Source: Saprospiraceae bacterium | Lineage (GTDB): Bacteria; Bacteroidota; Bacteroidia; Chitinophagales; Saprospiraceae | Length of the DNA: 64,000 bases | NCBI GenBank assembly: GCA_016713025.1 | Contig: JADJPZ010000004.1 | Coordinates: 1,302,001 to 1,366,000, forward strand | Direction of reading: 5' to 3' | In this document: in pieces, positions 1-11,047 of the stretch | Position numbering within the stretch: the first letter of the stretch is position 1 | Layout: each line of letters opens with the position of its first letter | The notes under the pieces: model-generated | What the model saw: only the letters and a program-made list of their open reading frames with translations | What the model was told of the DNA's origin: nothing | The model's database searches: none | Made by a program: the position numbers and the translations under genes

Positions 1-74
1 CTGTAATTATCAAAAAAAAGTTATGAAATGATGATGAATCACTGGAACAAAAAATATAACTAAAAAATGGAAAT

Positions 75-1964
75 ATGAAATGTCTCCAACTTTTTTTGAT
101 TCTTCAATTTTATTGTTGTGGTGTGACTGCTCAGCTTTCATTTAGCGGGATTCCTGATAGTCTTATCTCAGGGGCAGATGCTATTGTAATAGACCAATTG
201 GAAAAACTGGAAATTTTCAACAAAAATAAGTGCTCTTATTCTATCACTTCAAAGTCTTTAATACTTAAAAACAGCGACAATAATCTGACAAATATTATGA
301 TCTTTTACGATCAGTTTACTAAAGTTGATGCATTGGAAATTGTTATTAAGGACATAAATGGCAAAAAGTTAAAAACCATAAAAAGAAAAGATTTTCAGGA
401 TGAAGCGGCATATGATGGATTCAGTATCGCCAATGATTCAAGGTATTTGACATATCATATATTAGGTATACCTACACCATATATTATTGAAAAAAATATC
501 AACAGGTCCTGGATTCAAACATTCAATTTGCCAGGATTCAGTCCGTATGAAGGTAAAAACGTATCCATAATCAATAGCATTTTTCAGATAGAAAATCATG
601 AAGAATCGAATCCTGTTCATTTCTACAACGCATCAAATGAAAAAATGGATACGTTTTCGATAGCTGGTAAAATGAATACTTTATTTAAATTTCAAAATAT
701 CCCACATACCAGAATGGAGAAAAAAAACTATAAATCGGAGCATGGAACGCTGATCACTCCCATCCTTGCGACATTCAGCATGGAAGGAAAATCGGGAAGT
801 TATAGTTCGTGGAAAGCCCTCGGAGACTGGATTTGGTCGTTGATTCAGGAAACAGGAGAGCTCAATGAAAAATCAAAAAATGAAATATTGCTTTTGATAG
901 GTGAAGAAAAAAATGAAAAGGAAAAACTAAAAAAACTATATAAATACTTACAAGCAAGTATGCGATATGTCAGCATCCAGTTGGGGATAGGTGGTTGGAA
1001 ACCTATGGATGTCCAGCAAGTGCACAATTTTAAATACGGAGATTGCAAGGCATTGAGTAACTATATGCGATATTTGTTAAAACTTGCCGGAATAAGATCC
1101 AATTATGTCATAATCAATGCAGGCGACCAACCATCATTCAAGGACACATCAATAGTCAGAAATGCCTTTAATCACGCGATTTTAGTGGCATTTCCTGATA
1201 ATGATACTGTCTTCCTCGAATGTACTTCCAACCTTTCTGCGCCGGGATATCAAGGTTCATTTACAGGTAACAGATTGTGTCTTTTTATTGATGAACATAA
1301 TTCAGGTATAATAAAAACAAAAACATACAATCATATCAATAATCTGATGGAAAATAATTATGTCATAAATGCGGAAAAGCATTCAGTTTTACACCATCAA
1401 CGATTGAAAGGCATCGGGATTGAATATAAAAAATTGCATTTCAACCTGTCTTTAGATAATGAAAAGTTTATTCAGCATCTTACTGAAAATAGTTCTGATA
1501 TCAATTCACAAAAAATTATAAGTAAAAAATACTCAAATGAATCTTTTGATCCGGAAATAAATCTGAGCACTATGTATATAAGTCATAAAAAAACTATGCA
1601 GACAGGTGACCGATATTTTATCGATCTAAATCATGACAAACTACCTGTTGAATTGATTTTTCATACATCATCAAATGATATTTCTGAAGTATATAATGGA
1701 TTTACCGCCACAGACCATTATGAAATTGAAGTTCCCGTAGGCTGTTTTGTTGAAAAACTTCCAAAAGACCTGCAATATGCTTCCCATATCGGCGACATCA
1801 CTTCCACAACGACAAGTACTCCTGACGGAAAAATAAAATATCACAGAAAGGTGGTAATAAAAAACGGAAAATATGAAGTCAGCGGGCAAGACGGGATGTC
1901 AATGATGCTGGACACTGTTAAAAAAGCTTACAATGAAAAAATAGTCATAAACTGTAAATCCTGA
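75..1964 (+). CDS. secreted DUF3857 / transglutaminase-like protein
   Basis: The 629-residue product starts with a signal peptide ending near residue 19 (GVTAQ). The N-terminal half resembles DUF3857. A transglutaminase-like core follows, with YGDCKALS (presumed catalytic Cys near residue 323) and NAFNHAILV (presumed His near 366). The usual third acid ('LDCT') reads FLECTS here, a Glu in place of Asp, so enzymatic activity is uncertain. Bacteroidota commonly carry such exported proteins; their substrates are mostly unknown. ATG at 75 is the first start giving a signal peptide. It stands alone and lies just outside the tRNA-Leu-bounded island. Confidence 0.8.
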   Translation: MKCLQLFLILQFYCCGVTAQLSFSGIPDSLISGADAIVIDQLEKLEIFNKNKCSYSITSKSLILKNSDNNLTNIMIFYDQFTKVDALEIVIKDINGKKLKTIKRKDFQDEAAYDGFSIANDSRYLTYHILGIPTPYIIEKNINRSWIQTFNLPGFSPYEGKNVSIINSIFQIENHEESNPVHFYNASNEKMDTFSIAGKMNTLFKFQNIPHTRMEKKNYKSEHGTLITPILATFSMEGKSGSYSSWKALGDWIWSLIQETGELNEKSKNEILLLIGEEKNEKEKLKKLYKYLQASMRYVSIQLGIGGWKPMDVQQVHNFKYGDCKALSNYMRYLLKLAGIRSNYVIINAGDQPSFKDTSIVRNAFNHAILVAFPDNDTVFLECTSNLSAPGYQGSFTGNRLCLFIDEHNSGIIKTKTYNHINNLMENNYVINAEKHSVLHHQRLKGIGIEYKKLHFNLSLDNEKFIQHLTENSSDINSQKIISKKYSNESFDPEINLSTMYISHKKTMQTGDRYFIDLNHDKLPVELIFHTSSNDISEVYNGFTATDHYEIEVPVGCFVEKLPKDLQYASHIGDITSTTTSTPDGKIKYHRKVVIKNGKYEVSGQDGMSMMLDTVKKAYNEKIVINCKS

Positions 1965-1977
1965 CTTCCTGAAAGGT

Positions 1978-2014
1978 GTACCGTAGGCGGGACACGAACC
2001 CCGCGCACTATTGC
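1978..2014 (-). pseudogene. decayed 3'-end fragment of tRNA-Leu (possible att remnant)
   Basis: These 37 nt align with the 3' end of the intact tRNA-Leu at 15741-15776 with three mismatches and one inserted base. They cover the acceptor 3' strand, the T arm and part of the variable region. The orientation matches the intact gene. The T-loop TTCGA has become TTCGT and stem pairing is broken, so it is not a functional tRNA. A displaced 3' tRNA fragment downstream of an intact tRNA is the classic trace of integrase-mediated insertion; that reading is an inference. Confidence 0.7.
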
Positions 2015-2125
2015 ATAATGATGATTTTTAATTTTCGCATTCAATCAGATGTTTGGTACAATATAGTCGTGGACTTTTGGTTAAGTTAACTTATTAAAAA
2101 GTCCTAAAATGCTTGGCACCTTACA

Positions 2126-4871
2126 TTAGGGTCGACCTGATACGGATGAGCCAGGATGATTGATCAGTGCACCAGTGCCTGCGATCCTATTGCCAAAAAT
2201 ATTGATTACAGAATAGTTATTGAAGGTAGAACCTGGATTTAGCCATATACCTTTGTCACTGATATTTTGTACGACTGAAGGTGTAGGTAATATGATGGTG
2301 TTACCTGATGCAGCATGATGGTTGAAAGTACCTTGATTATAAATGATCCACTCAGGAAGTTTCGATCCATTGGCAAGATCTAAATTTCCATAATTATTAA
2401 ATGTACCAGTATTAAAAAATACATATCCTTGTATATCGAGACCACTCCATGATCCTCTGAAAGTGAAGTTGCCGTTGTTACTTAATGCTCGGTTATCTAT
2501 GTTTATGGTTGAAATATTGGTAGTGCCATTACAAGAGATAGTGGCGGATGGATTATTTTGAATAGCATTTTGGCCTATGTTGGTCAGGCTTAGATTTACT
2601 GGAGATCCAGCAGAAGATATATTCATCACATTGCTATTGTCAATTCCATGCCCGACGGTATTGGATATCGTGACGGATGAGCTGGGAGAAATATTTATGA
2701 CACCGCTATTGTTTATACCCGCTGATGCACTTCCTGAAACCGTAACATTAGCCCCATTGATGTTTAAGGTTGCTCCTGATGCAATTGTGATAGACCTGCA
2801 TTGTATAGGAGCACCTGAATTAACATTTACAGTTTGGCCGGGAGGAATGATGACATTGAAACAAGGAAGCGGAACGGTTGGTGGACTCCAATTTGCTGAA
2901 TTACTCCAAAGTGTATTCATACCAGCATTTGTAAATGTACTAGTTCCCGTAGGAATACCTTCGTCTATCATACCGTCACAATCGTTATCAATATTGTCAC
3001 ATACTTCAGTAGCTCCAGGTTTTATTTGATTGTTATTGTCGTTACAGTCTGAGCTATTGGCTACGTATCCACTAGGCATCGCACAAGCCACTATCGATAC
3101 AGCGCTATTTCCAAATCCATCACCATCACTATCCTGATACCATGTGGATGGAGGAGGTAGTGCACCATTGATATTGCCATCACAATTATAGTCCTTATCA
3201 TTGCAGTTTTCGGGTGCTCCCGGATACACCTGAGTATCATTATCGTTGCAATCAGGAATATTTTGGGTGTAACCCGACAAAGAAGTACCACAATGGGTAG
3301 TAGTGATAGCAGGATTGCCCCATCCATTGCCATCAGCATCAGCATACCAAGTACCAGAGACGATTGGATTCTGAAAGCGTACAGGAACTACCACTGGCGA
3401 GCATCCTGTTTTTTTGTACCTGAATATATAAAATATTTAAACCCACACAAGCAATATTTGGCGTAAATTCATCCAAGACCCAGTTTAAGGTGCCAGTAGA
3501 TGTTGTTAGCCCTACATTCGTAAATATCCCTGATGTAGGTGCATTGTTTATGTTTATCTTCTGTCCGGATATAAATGCAGGTATGACTACATTTGTACAT
3601 TTAGTACCCATGATGCGCTGGGCAAATAAGCCGGGATTTTCAGCTGCTGGCAAAGTGACTGGAAATGCACAATTGATCATGATGCCATTATTAGTGAAAG
3701 TACCTATTTGTGTGAGAGATGTCGATGAAACATTAAGTGGGTCAAAGGTGATCGTACCATTGTTGGTTGTGGTGCCTTGATTGTGTAGCGTGAGCAGGTT
3801 TACTGGCTTACAGTTTTCTATAGTCAATACGCCTCCCGTAAGATTTCTAAAATTTTTTGTGCAGGTAAAAGTAGTAGCCGCATTATTGAGATTAAAAGTA
3901 CTCATATTTTCTATACCAGCCTGATATACATTATCGGTCGCATGGATATAGCTTGTCCCTGAAATATTGGTGGTGCCTTCATTGCGTATGGGAAACCTTT
4001 GTGATGTGATGTTAAGGTTGCCTGATGAAGTAAAAACAGTGGTAGGTTTGACTTGTATACCATAAAAAGCACCGGACTGAGGATTGGTCATATTAATGAT
4101 ACCTTGATTAGTAACAGTTCCTATGATTTCCATAGGTGATGTATAGGCAAATGTTATAGGGTCAATACTATTCGGGTAGTTATCGATGGTCATGACACCG
4201 GTGGCGGTATTGGTCGTATTTTTAAGATAGTTGTAGGTATTGGAATTAAAAACTCCATGATTAATAAAAGATGCGGCAGCACTTGCAATTATCATCTGAA
4301 TACCTGTAGCTCCATTGAGCGTCATACTATTATTATTGATCACTTGTGTATGATCTTCAAACTGTATCCCGAGGCTACTTGTAGTAATGGTACCATTGTT
4401 GGTAAGAGCTGTATGACAAGGAAATCCAGGGTCACATCCTTCTTGCATATATATAGTAGATGTAGTGATGGTACCTTGATTATTGACATTACAGTTCCAG
4501 ACTTGACCACTACTATGTGATACCGAGATCAATACTAAGCTGCCAGCATTGATTGTCACCGAAGGTGCTACGGTAAGGTCTGCACCGTTGATCACCCTGA
4601 ATTGACTAGTTGTGGTGATACTGGCATTGACATTCAGATTGGCATAAGAATGGAGCTCTGCTACTGAAACAGCCACGTCTACATTAACTGTTATGGTAGA
4701 ATAAACACTGGGTATCTGAGCAATCTCACCTGCAGCTGGCAGACAGTTACAATCCCAATTATTGGCTTCTGACCAGTTGTTAGTGCTGCCGCCGCCATTC
4801 CATACGCGGGTTTGTGTCGAAGCAATAAAGGGTAAAATGAGCATTACTATCGTAAATAAACTATTTTTCAT
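2126..4871 (-). pseudogene. secreted beta-helix / MopE-type metal-binding-motif protein, frameshifted
   Basis: Two overlapping frames form one gene. The 5' frame (4871 to about 3339) has a signal peptide (MKNSLFTIVMLILPFIAS) and a repetitive Asn/Thr-rich beta-helix opening with NWSEANNWDCNCLP. The 3' frame (from 3394 to 2126) continues with two MopE-like putative metal-binding repeats (TWYADADGNGWG, TWYQDSDGDGFG, each followed by DCNDND/DCNDNN and Cys/Asp pairs) and a second NWSPPTVP beta-helix. The break is at a 7-base homopolymer, 3409-3415 (T on + strand); removing one base joins the frames as VQKTGCSPVVVPVRFQNP. The end (SVSGRP) has no T9SS sorting tail. It lies 58 nt downstream of the LytTR gene, probably in one operon. 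A sequencing error in the homopolymer cannot be excluded. Confidence 0.75.
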
Positions 4872-4929
4872 ATTATAAACATATAAAAATTAATAAAAAC
4901 TGATATCTTTTATACAGTACACAACTGAG

Positions 4930-5340
4930 TTATTCTCCAAAACTTTCCTTGATCAAAGCCTTTTTGTCTCTGCTGATCGGAATTTCTATATCATTTGAAA
5001 GGACAAGTTTGCTGTCATCACTCGCAAAAGATACCATTGTGATGTGCGCCGCATTGACCAAAAAACTTCTGTGTACCCTGAAAAACATGTGTTGAGGTAG
5101 ACCTTCCTCCACCGCTCCCAATGTTTTTGCCAATATCCTGCGACTTCTGTCTTTGAAAACAACAATAGTGTAGTTGCTTTCGCTCTTGAGATACGAGATG
5201 TCGTCATACTGACAGCATTGATAGCCACCCGGAAGAGGCAGGATGACCTTTCCACTGGTTTTGATGGCTTGGGCAAGTGATACCTCCTGATGGATGATGA
5301 TGGGATCTAAAGTAGGCTCAAACGTCTTGATAGCTTTCAT
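4930..5340 (-). CDS. stand-alone LytTR-domain DNA-binding regulator
   Basis: The 136-residue protein is essentially a LytTR domain (about residues 35-132) with the hallmark FRVHRSFLVN at 87-96 and upstream QYDDISYLKSESNYT. No receiver domain is present, so it is not itself a classical response regulator. LytTR proteins bind DNA as dimers, usually at direct repeats. The promoter carries the 16-nt palindrome shared by three other promoters of the island. It is transcribed ahead of the MopE-type secreted protein, so it may be a second-tier regulator of the surface-protein genes. Confidence 0.85.
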   Translation of the reverse strand: MKAIKTFEPTLDPIIIHQEVSLAQAIKTSGKVILPLPGGYQCCQYDDISYLKSESNYTIVVFKDRSRRILAKTLGAVEEGLPQHMFFRVHRSFLVNAAHITMVSFASDDSKLVLSNDIEIPISRDKKALIKESFGE

Positions 5341-5428
5341 TTTTATCTTGTTTTTAAGGTTTTAAAAAAAAAGTCCAACAATTAATATGATTTTACAAAT
5401 GGTGTCCATGATTTTGGGTTTTGTATGG

Positions 5429-5485
5429 CAAAAATAAAGGCTATTTCTATGCAAAAAAAATTTATGGTATCACATAATGATGTGA
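5429..5485 (-). promoter_or_regulatory. promoter with TCACATAATGATGTGA operator, LytTR operon
   Basis: A perfect copy of the 16-nt palindrome lies at 5470-5485. A Bacteroidota -7 box (TATTTTTG, complement of 5429-5436) lies 33 nt away on the gene side. The predicted transcript start is about 80 nt upstream of the LytTR ATG at 5340. Palindrome, spacing and flanking AT tract match those at 7155, 11383 and (more loosely) 15400. The palindrome sits where an activator would contact RNA polymerase; the binding protein is inferred. Confidence 0.7.
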
Positions 5486-5606
5486 ATTTTTCCATACAAT
5501 TAGAGGATAATCTTACCTGTATTAACCAGAAACAAACCAAAAATTTCTATAGCTTAACAAGTTTTGCTGAAATCCTCACCGAAGTAACCTTGACCTAAAT
5601 CTTTCA

Positions 5607-7051
5607 TCATTGTATTCTGTACCAATGGTTGCCATCACTTTGAATGGTCACTGCACTGTTTTGAACAACATTTGTCGGGTCTGACCCTGGAGTAACGCAA
5701 TTTAAGTTAACAAAACCTGGCTTTACCGGCACATCTTTATCACTATGATTTACATTCTAAATTTTGAGCTACCGGGTGAGGGAAGAGTTATAGTAGGGTT
5801 TGTGGTCAATCCCTGTCCAACTCTTATGGTGTGATGATCTTCATTGAGTGTTAAATCGGATGAAATTGTCAAAAATCCGGCACCAAAAGATTTATCAGTT
5901 TCGATTGTGCTTTTACCCACACCATTGTAACCTACAGTAAGCTGCCCATGCACGCTGGCCTTACCTTGCGTGGTTGATGAGCCTTCGACAAGGGCATCGT
6001 CTTGTACTGTGAGATTATCCTTTATCAATAGATTGGTATGCATGGTGGCGTCTGCCAAAGCATCAAGAGTACCGCTGACTGATGTATTGCCATTTTTTCT
6101 TACTAAAAAAGCATTACGTCGATCTCCATCAGCAGTACCATTTCCTATCATAAATAGTGGGTCGGTATCTACCCAAGTTGTTCTGTTTGCAGTATTAAAT
6201 TCACCTTCGTTGTACCTACCTACTGCAGTAGAAGAGAAGGCTACAGCATGTGTCCCTACTCCCAAAGCAGCTGAATTGACTCCAAAGGCGCCACCGCCAG
6301 ATATGCCTGCCGCGTTGGTTCCAGTATCACCTACGTACCCATTTCCTGTGGCAAAAGAGTTTTCTCCATGAGCTTGGGCTTCATTGAATGCACCTGATCT
6401 TAGACCTGCAGCCCATGAGCTGTTTGCGGCTAAAGAAGTCTCACCTGTAGCATATGAACCATCACCCATGGCGGTGGAATAAGACCCACTTGCAGTTGTG
6501 TAAATACCAGTGGCTAATGAATACCAACCAGTTGCACCTATTGTTGAAGATGGATTATCAGCATAAGACAAATCTACTGCACCATCTCCTATATCTCCAT
6601 AATTATTTGGGTCTCTTCCTAAGAGTCTCCAGCCGGGGTTGTAGCCTTCCGTGATGCGTTCTAGCTGACTTGGTGCACTATCATGAGCCAGTATCCACCC
6701 AGTATCACCAAATAAAAACAACTTGCTTTTACCTGATGGTATCTGCGCCAGCGTGCCTACTGTAGCAACAAATGATGTTGTATTTTCTATGAGTAAAAAA
6801 GTACCCTTTACTCCGGATGGTAATGTCACCGAAAAGTCTGCGGAAGGGCTTCCATTGAGTGAAAAATACCCTTCTCCTATGCTCTGAAGTGTGATAGATG
6901 TGGAAGTTACTTCAAAACCTGACGGCCTTATACGTAACTTACCATGTATATCCAGGGCAGTTTGTGGATCAGAGTTATTAATACCCACATTTTGTCCTAT
7001 GGCATTTGCCAAAAACAAAATCATTATGAAAGATGTAAGAAAGTGTTTCAT
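5607..7051 (-). pseudogene. secreted YadA-head-like repeat protein, frameshifted near 3' end
   Basis: The main frame (7051 to 5750, 433 aa) has a signal peptide (residues 1-19, ending NAIGQ) and then NVGINNSDPQTALDIHGKL, a common opening of Bacteroidota fibre-like proteins. Residues about 165-270 contain degenerate Gly-Ser/Ala-Thr-Gly repeats (SLATGIY, STAMGDGSYATG, SFATGNG, SAALGVG) typical of the left-handed beta-roll of YadA/Hia heads. The frame stops at 5750, but another frame continues as VNHSDKDVPVKPG and ends SDGNHWYRIQ at 5607, the expected end of such proteins. One missing base near 5751-5753 explains this. Neither a YadA membrane anchor nor a T9SS tail is present, so how it reaches or stays on the surface is unclear. 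Confidence 0.7.
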
Positions 7052-7060
7052 TGTATTAAA

Positions 7061-7114
7061 TATTTAGTTGGTTAAAAATAATAAGGTTATTTAGTTGGTT
7101 AAAAATAATAAGGT
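7061..7114. repeat. perfect 27-bp tandem duplication
   Basis: Two identical 27-nt units (7061-7087 and 7088-7114) start TATTTAGTTGGTT and end AATAATAAGGT. They lie in the 5' leader of the YadA-like gene, between the predicted transcript start (near 7149) and the ATG at 7051. Slippage is the simplest origin. Copy-number change here would alter leader length only. Confidence 0.9.
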
Positions 7115-7154
7115 CATCATCCGGTGTGTCAGGATGATCTATTTTATCAATGGA

Positions 7155-7211
7155 CAAAAATATAGGCATTTTGATGGCAAAAAAAATTTGGGGCATCACA
7201 TAATGATGTGA
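7155..7211 (-). promoter_or_regulatory. promoter with TCACATAATGATGTGA operator, YadA-like gene
   Basis: The palindrome is at 7196-7211. The -7 box TATTTTTG (complement of 7155-7162) is exactly 33 nt from it. The sequence between resembles that of the LytTR and CotH promoters (GGCATTTTG, a TTGC-like -33 element, A-tract). The predicted leader is about 98 nt. Confidence 0.75.
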
Positions 7212-7309
7212 ATTTTTGTTTGACAAACGACGAACGAGCACAGGATTCCCCTAGGGGTCAGGCGTCGCAGGAAGGTAACCGATCCGAAAGTAGAACGCCG
7301 AACAAAGTC

Positions 7310-7454
7310 TGGTGGCTGAGCGCATCCGCCGCAGCGGAGGAGTCGAAACCCCAACGAATGATGCCGCTAAAGGTCCACATAGCCTACCGATGAAGGAATC
7401 TTGGTGGTTGAGCGCATCCGCCACAGCGGAGGAGTCGAAACCACAACGAACGAT
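7310..7454. repeat. two copies of a 53-nt GC-rich imperfect repeat
   Basis: Units at 7310-7362 and 7402-7454 begin TGGTGG(C/T)TGAGCGCATCC, contain a short CCGCC...GGCGG-type hairpin and end near CGAACGAT or CGAATGAT, differing at about four positions. They lie between the CotH gene end and the operator of the YadA-like gene. They are much more GC-rich than the surroundings and resemble the dispersed GAGCG...GTCGAAACC palindromic repeats seen in many environmental genomes. No coding function is visible. Confidence 0.75.
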
Positions 7455-7459
7455 AACTG

Positions 7460-10400
7460 CTAACTCTTTACAAATTTTTCTACCACAACACGATCCCTAT
7501 CACTCAGTACAAGAAAGTATGTACCATCCGGCAAGGTGGAAATATCTATAAAGCGGCTGACTGACATATTCATCATGATTTTGCCTTGTATATCTATGAT
7601 CTTTATATTACCTTCTGAATCATTCAAACCGTAAAGCTCTATGGTGTGACTTGATGGATTGGGTATGATCTTTATTTTATTAGGAACGATATTCACTACA
7701 TTACTAGCGATGGGTGTACCAAGAACACTGAAATTATTGAATGTCACACGATTACCCTCATCTGCTTTGGGATCAGAGCTTTGGAACCGTATTCTCACCT
7801 TAAAGTCATCCTTACTTCTTGCCACTTCTACATTTGCCAGATCGATATTGTACAATTTGTAGGCGTCTCCCAGATTGAGCGATGTAGCTATCAATGCATC
7901 TGAAGACCAGATACCATTAGGAAGCTGATATTCTAATATGAGTTTGTCAGCTGCACCTTCATTTTTGCAGGCAAGGTTTAGTTTGATTTTTTCATATCCT
8001 GATGTGCGCAGATGCAGTATGAGTTGGTTTTCACTATCGGCTGTAAAGGGTTGTTTTACCTGGATACCTCTCATTTCCGTAGGGTCATAATTTTTATTGA
8101 CATTGGCCGCAGGGATATAATTGATGTCAGTAGGACTGTTGCGTCGCTCCATAGATGCTTTTCTGTATTGCGGATGATCTTTTACGAAGGGATAACCACT
8201 TAGGGCAGATACAAACCCAAGTTTCGTTCCTGATAATGCAGCGTACTTTGGGGCAATATCCGTCAGAGGCTCATCATTGGGTATGGTGGAGTCAAAATAC
8301 CAGAAATACAGGAGCTGTTCGGTATTGGATTTTTTAAATACTGCGGTGATTTGGTTATTATTGGACAATGAAAGTTTGATTTTTTTATCTGTAGCAGAGC
8401 TGGCTCCTGTCCAGTGGCTAAACTCATAACCCACCGATGCAATAGCTTCCAGCTCTATGGGTACATTGCTGAAATACCTGCCACTCCATGGATAAGGCTG
8501 AGCAGCTATGCCGGGTGTAGATGGGATAATAGGGATCGTATTGACTCTCACTTAGCCATGGTCTTTATTAGAAACATTGATACTAAGAGTGTGGTGACTG
8601 CCTGCGTTAAGGCTGGTTTTGATATGTTCAAACTGCGCCGGTGACCTTTGACTGGCAAAGTTTTTCAAGGCTTGCACATTTGACTTCCATGTGGTCAGAT
8701 TTTCCGGTCTTCTCCATCTGTTGCAGTGCTCCGTCATTTCTGGCTCAATGTTTTTTGCAAGCGTATCAATAGTATTATTTATATGGCTGACAGCGTACCG
8801 GGTATTGAGCAGGTCACAATATCTATTGACCAAATAATGTCTGAATTCCTGATTTTCAACCAATTTCCTCAACAATAATGTGGCCCATGATGGATTGGGC
8901 CAGGCAGGGCCATTCGGCTCCAAAGCCATTTGCAGTGTATTGTGAGTAGGGCCACTATTCAGGTGGGGCACGTAATCAAAAGGGAGGTCAAAGCCAAAAT
9001 CAAGATCGAAAATCATCCACCTCCATCGACCATCTTTGATGCCTGCAGTCGGATCAAAATCCGGGCGCATATATCTCCAGTACATATTATTATTGCCGGG
9101 CCAGTCGGTATTTTTTACATAGATATTGGACAACTGAAAATCCACAAAACTTTCGATACTCATCCATTCTTTTACTTTGTTATAATTTGATGAATTTTGC
9201 ATGCTGTTGGTGGAGATGTATTGGATCATGTTGTCGTAATGTGCCTTACCAGCCGGATTTCCCCATTTATACTCCCGATCATTATTGACTATACATATTT
9301 CTTCCTCACTGAGGTTATATTTATTTTCGATATAGTGGTCGTTGTATTTGTCTCTGACATTATGAATTCCCCAGTATTCGCCATTGATAAAAAGAATGGA
9401 CGGTCTGTAATATTGGGTTTCTATATTCATTCCTTTGGCTAGTGACTGAAAAAGTCCATCCCTGAATACAGTGAAATCCCAGTCATTTCCGGAGTTGCGC
9501 AGGATAAACTGCTTGTAATTATTAGTGGTTTTGTCAGGAAACAACCGGTAATCCAAATTACTCTTCCCAATATGGTCTTTGTACATGACCCTGATAGACT
9601 TCCTTGGTCTGCTGGTCGTAGTATTGCCATTGAGTTGGATGGCTATGTTGTCCTTAAAACCCAGCGTCCCATTTTGTTCAAAAAAACTGATATGGGCAGG
9701 TCTCTCCCAGTCCTGCTTAAAATTCTGATGGTTTCCGGCTACATAAATTCCTGTCTCCGGATCAAAGAGATTTTTTCGGTCTGTAGTTAGCGAAAATACA
9801 GGAAGGGTGTATCTTTTGTTGGATTTGGGATCCACGATATAGGTAAATGTACTCACAGGACCCGGTGGCGCATCTTGATGAAATGCCCGTGCCTTGATGG
9901 TGTTGATTTTATACACTTCACCTAGAGGCGGTTGCCAACCTTCGTAGTAAGGAGGCCCTGTTGCCGGATCTGCATTAGTAGGTATCATGCTGAACACATT
10001 GGGCTCAGAGGCTCTGTTTCTCACAGATATCGGCGACTGAAATACCGGTGATGCAGACATCGGATCAGTACCATCGGTAGTATATCTGATGTTGACACCC
10101 TGGTCTTGTGTTTCGAGTTTTATATCAAACGATGACGTATAGTACCCATCTTTGTGCGATGATGTCACTGACCCAAGCAATCTGGTAAAACCATTGCCGC
10201 TATTAGTGGTTCCGGGCGAAGAAGGTTGCATATACTTCCATGATAGAGCACCATCCGGAAGCCTGCCATAAGATATCCCTCTGCTCTGTGATACTAATGG
10301 CATAGAATCTGCCAGCATACCGTCTGGAGCGAACAGATATATGGTCTCATTGTCCTGATTTATTTTAAAATTGGTGTGCAAAACTCCGGACTTTCGGTCT

Positions 10401-11047
10401 TTGCCGGAAGCCCATACCAGAAGATGCTGCCCGGAAGCAATAGTGACTGCCGGAAAAACCCACTTGTTTTTTATACTCTTATCATCTGTCAGGGTATAAG
10501 ATGACAGTACTATATTTTGAGCACTGCCATTGTAAAGCTCTAGCCAGTCTTCATAGTCTTCGTCAGCATCCGGATGAACATTGTTAGTAGCCATGACCTC
10601 ATTGATCACAAGCTTGCCGGAAAGATTGTCTGCCAGACTACCCCACCTGTTTTGCAACGTAACAGGAACGTTTTTCACTTCCAACTGTCTGTTGGGGTTA
10701 CCACCCGGCCACTCACCAAAGTCCCAGGTTGCGGTATTTCCAGATATATAAAAGTATTTATATGTGTACACACCAGATGTCACATTTGGAATGGTCAAGG
10801 TATATATCCGATCACCGTCAGCATCAGATAGCTTATATGCTGAGACTGTTCCTGGCATAGGCCATGCAGGATTATTTCCGATACCCTTACTATTATCAGC
10901 TGTAGCACCTGATACATAAACGGTATGAATGGATGGGTTAAAAGTTGAGGCAGTACCCATATTGACATGTAAGGTCACAGTATTTTGGCCAAAAACCATA
11001 TACTGAAGGGATACCCATAAGAATATTAATAAACTCTTCTTTATCAT
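7460..11047 (-). pseudogene. CotH-kinase / lamin-tail-domain T9SS cargo protein with in-frame TAA
   Basis: This is a single reading frame of 1,196 codons interrupted only by TAA at 8552-8554 (codon 832, between SNKDHG and VRVNTIP, where Lys would fit). In order: signal peptide; a domain with NTVTLHVNMGTA; lamin-tail domain (GKLVINEVMATNN, EDWLELYN); chitobiase-like segment (VNIRYTTDGTDP); CotH kinase-like domain (FILRNSGNDWDFTVFRDG, INGEYWGIHNVRDKY, DLDFGFD); then, after the stop, a GYEFSHWTG repeat and a Por-type sorting tail (IIPNPSSHTIELYG...GTYFLVLSD). The stop removes the secretion tail, so the product should not be exported by T9SS. A substitution rather than an indel makes sequencing error less likely than in homopolymer cases. 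Confidence 0.8.

Noticed and set aside
2577..3029. 150-codon plus-strand frame
   Set aside because: Antisense shadow of the MopE-type beta-helix gene; no start context, signal or family features.
7056..7241. Minus-strand frame ending in DDLIIFNQLNNLIIFNQLNI
   Set aside because: Its repeated peptide is just the 27-bp tandem duplication in a promoter/leader region.
7208..7551. Overlapping plus-strand frames (RIRRSGGVETPTN... repeated)
   Set aside because: Translation of the GC-rich 53-nt repeats and of the antisense of the CotH C-terminus; not protein-coding in appearance.
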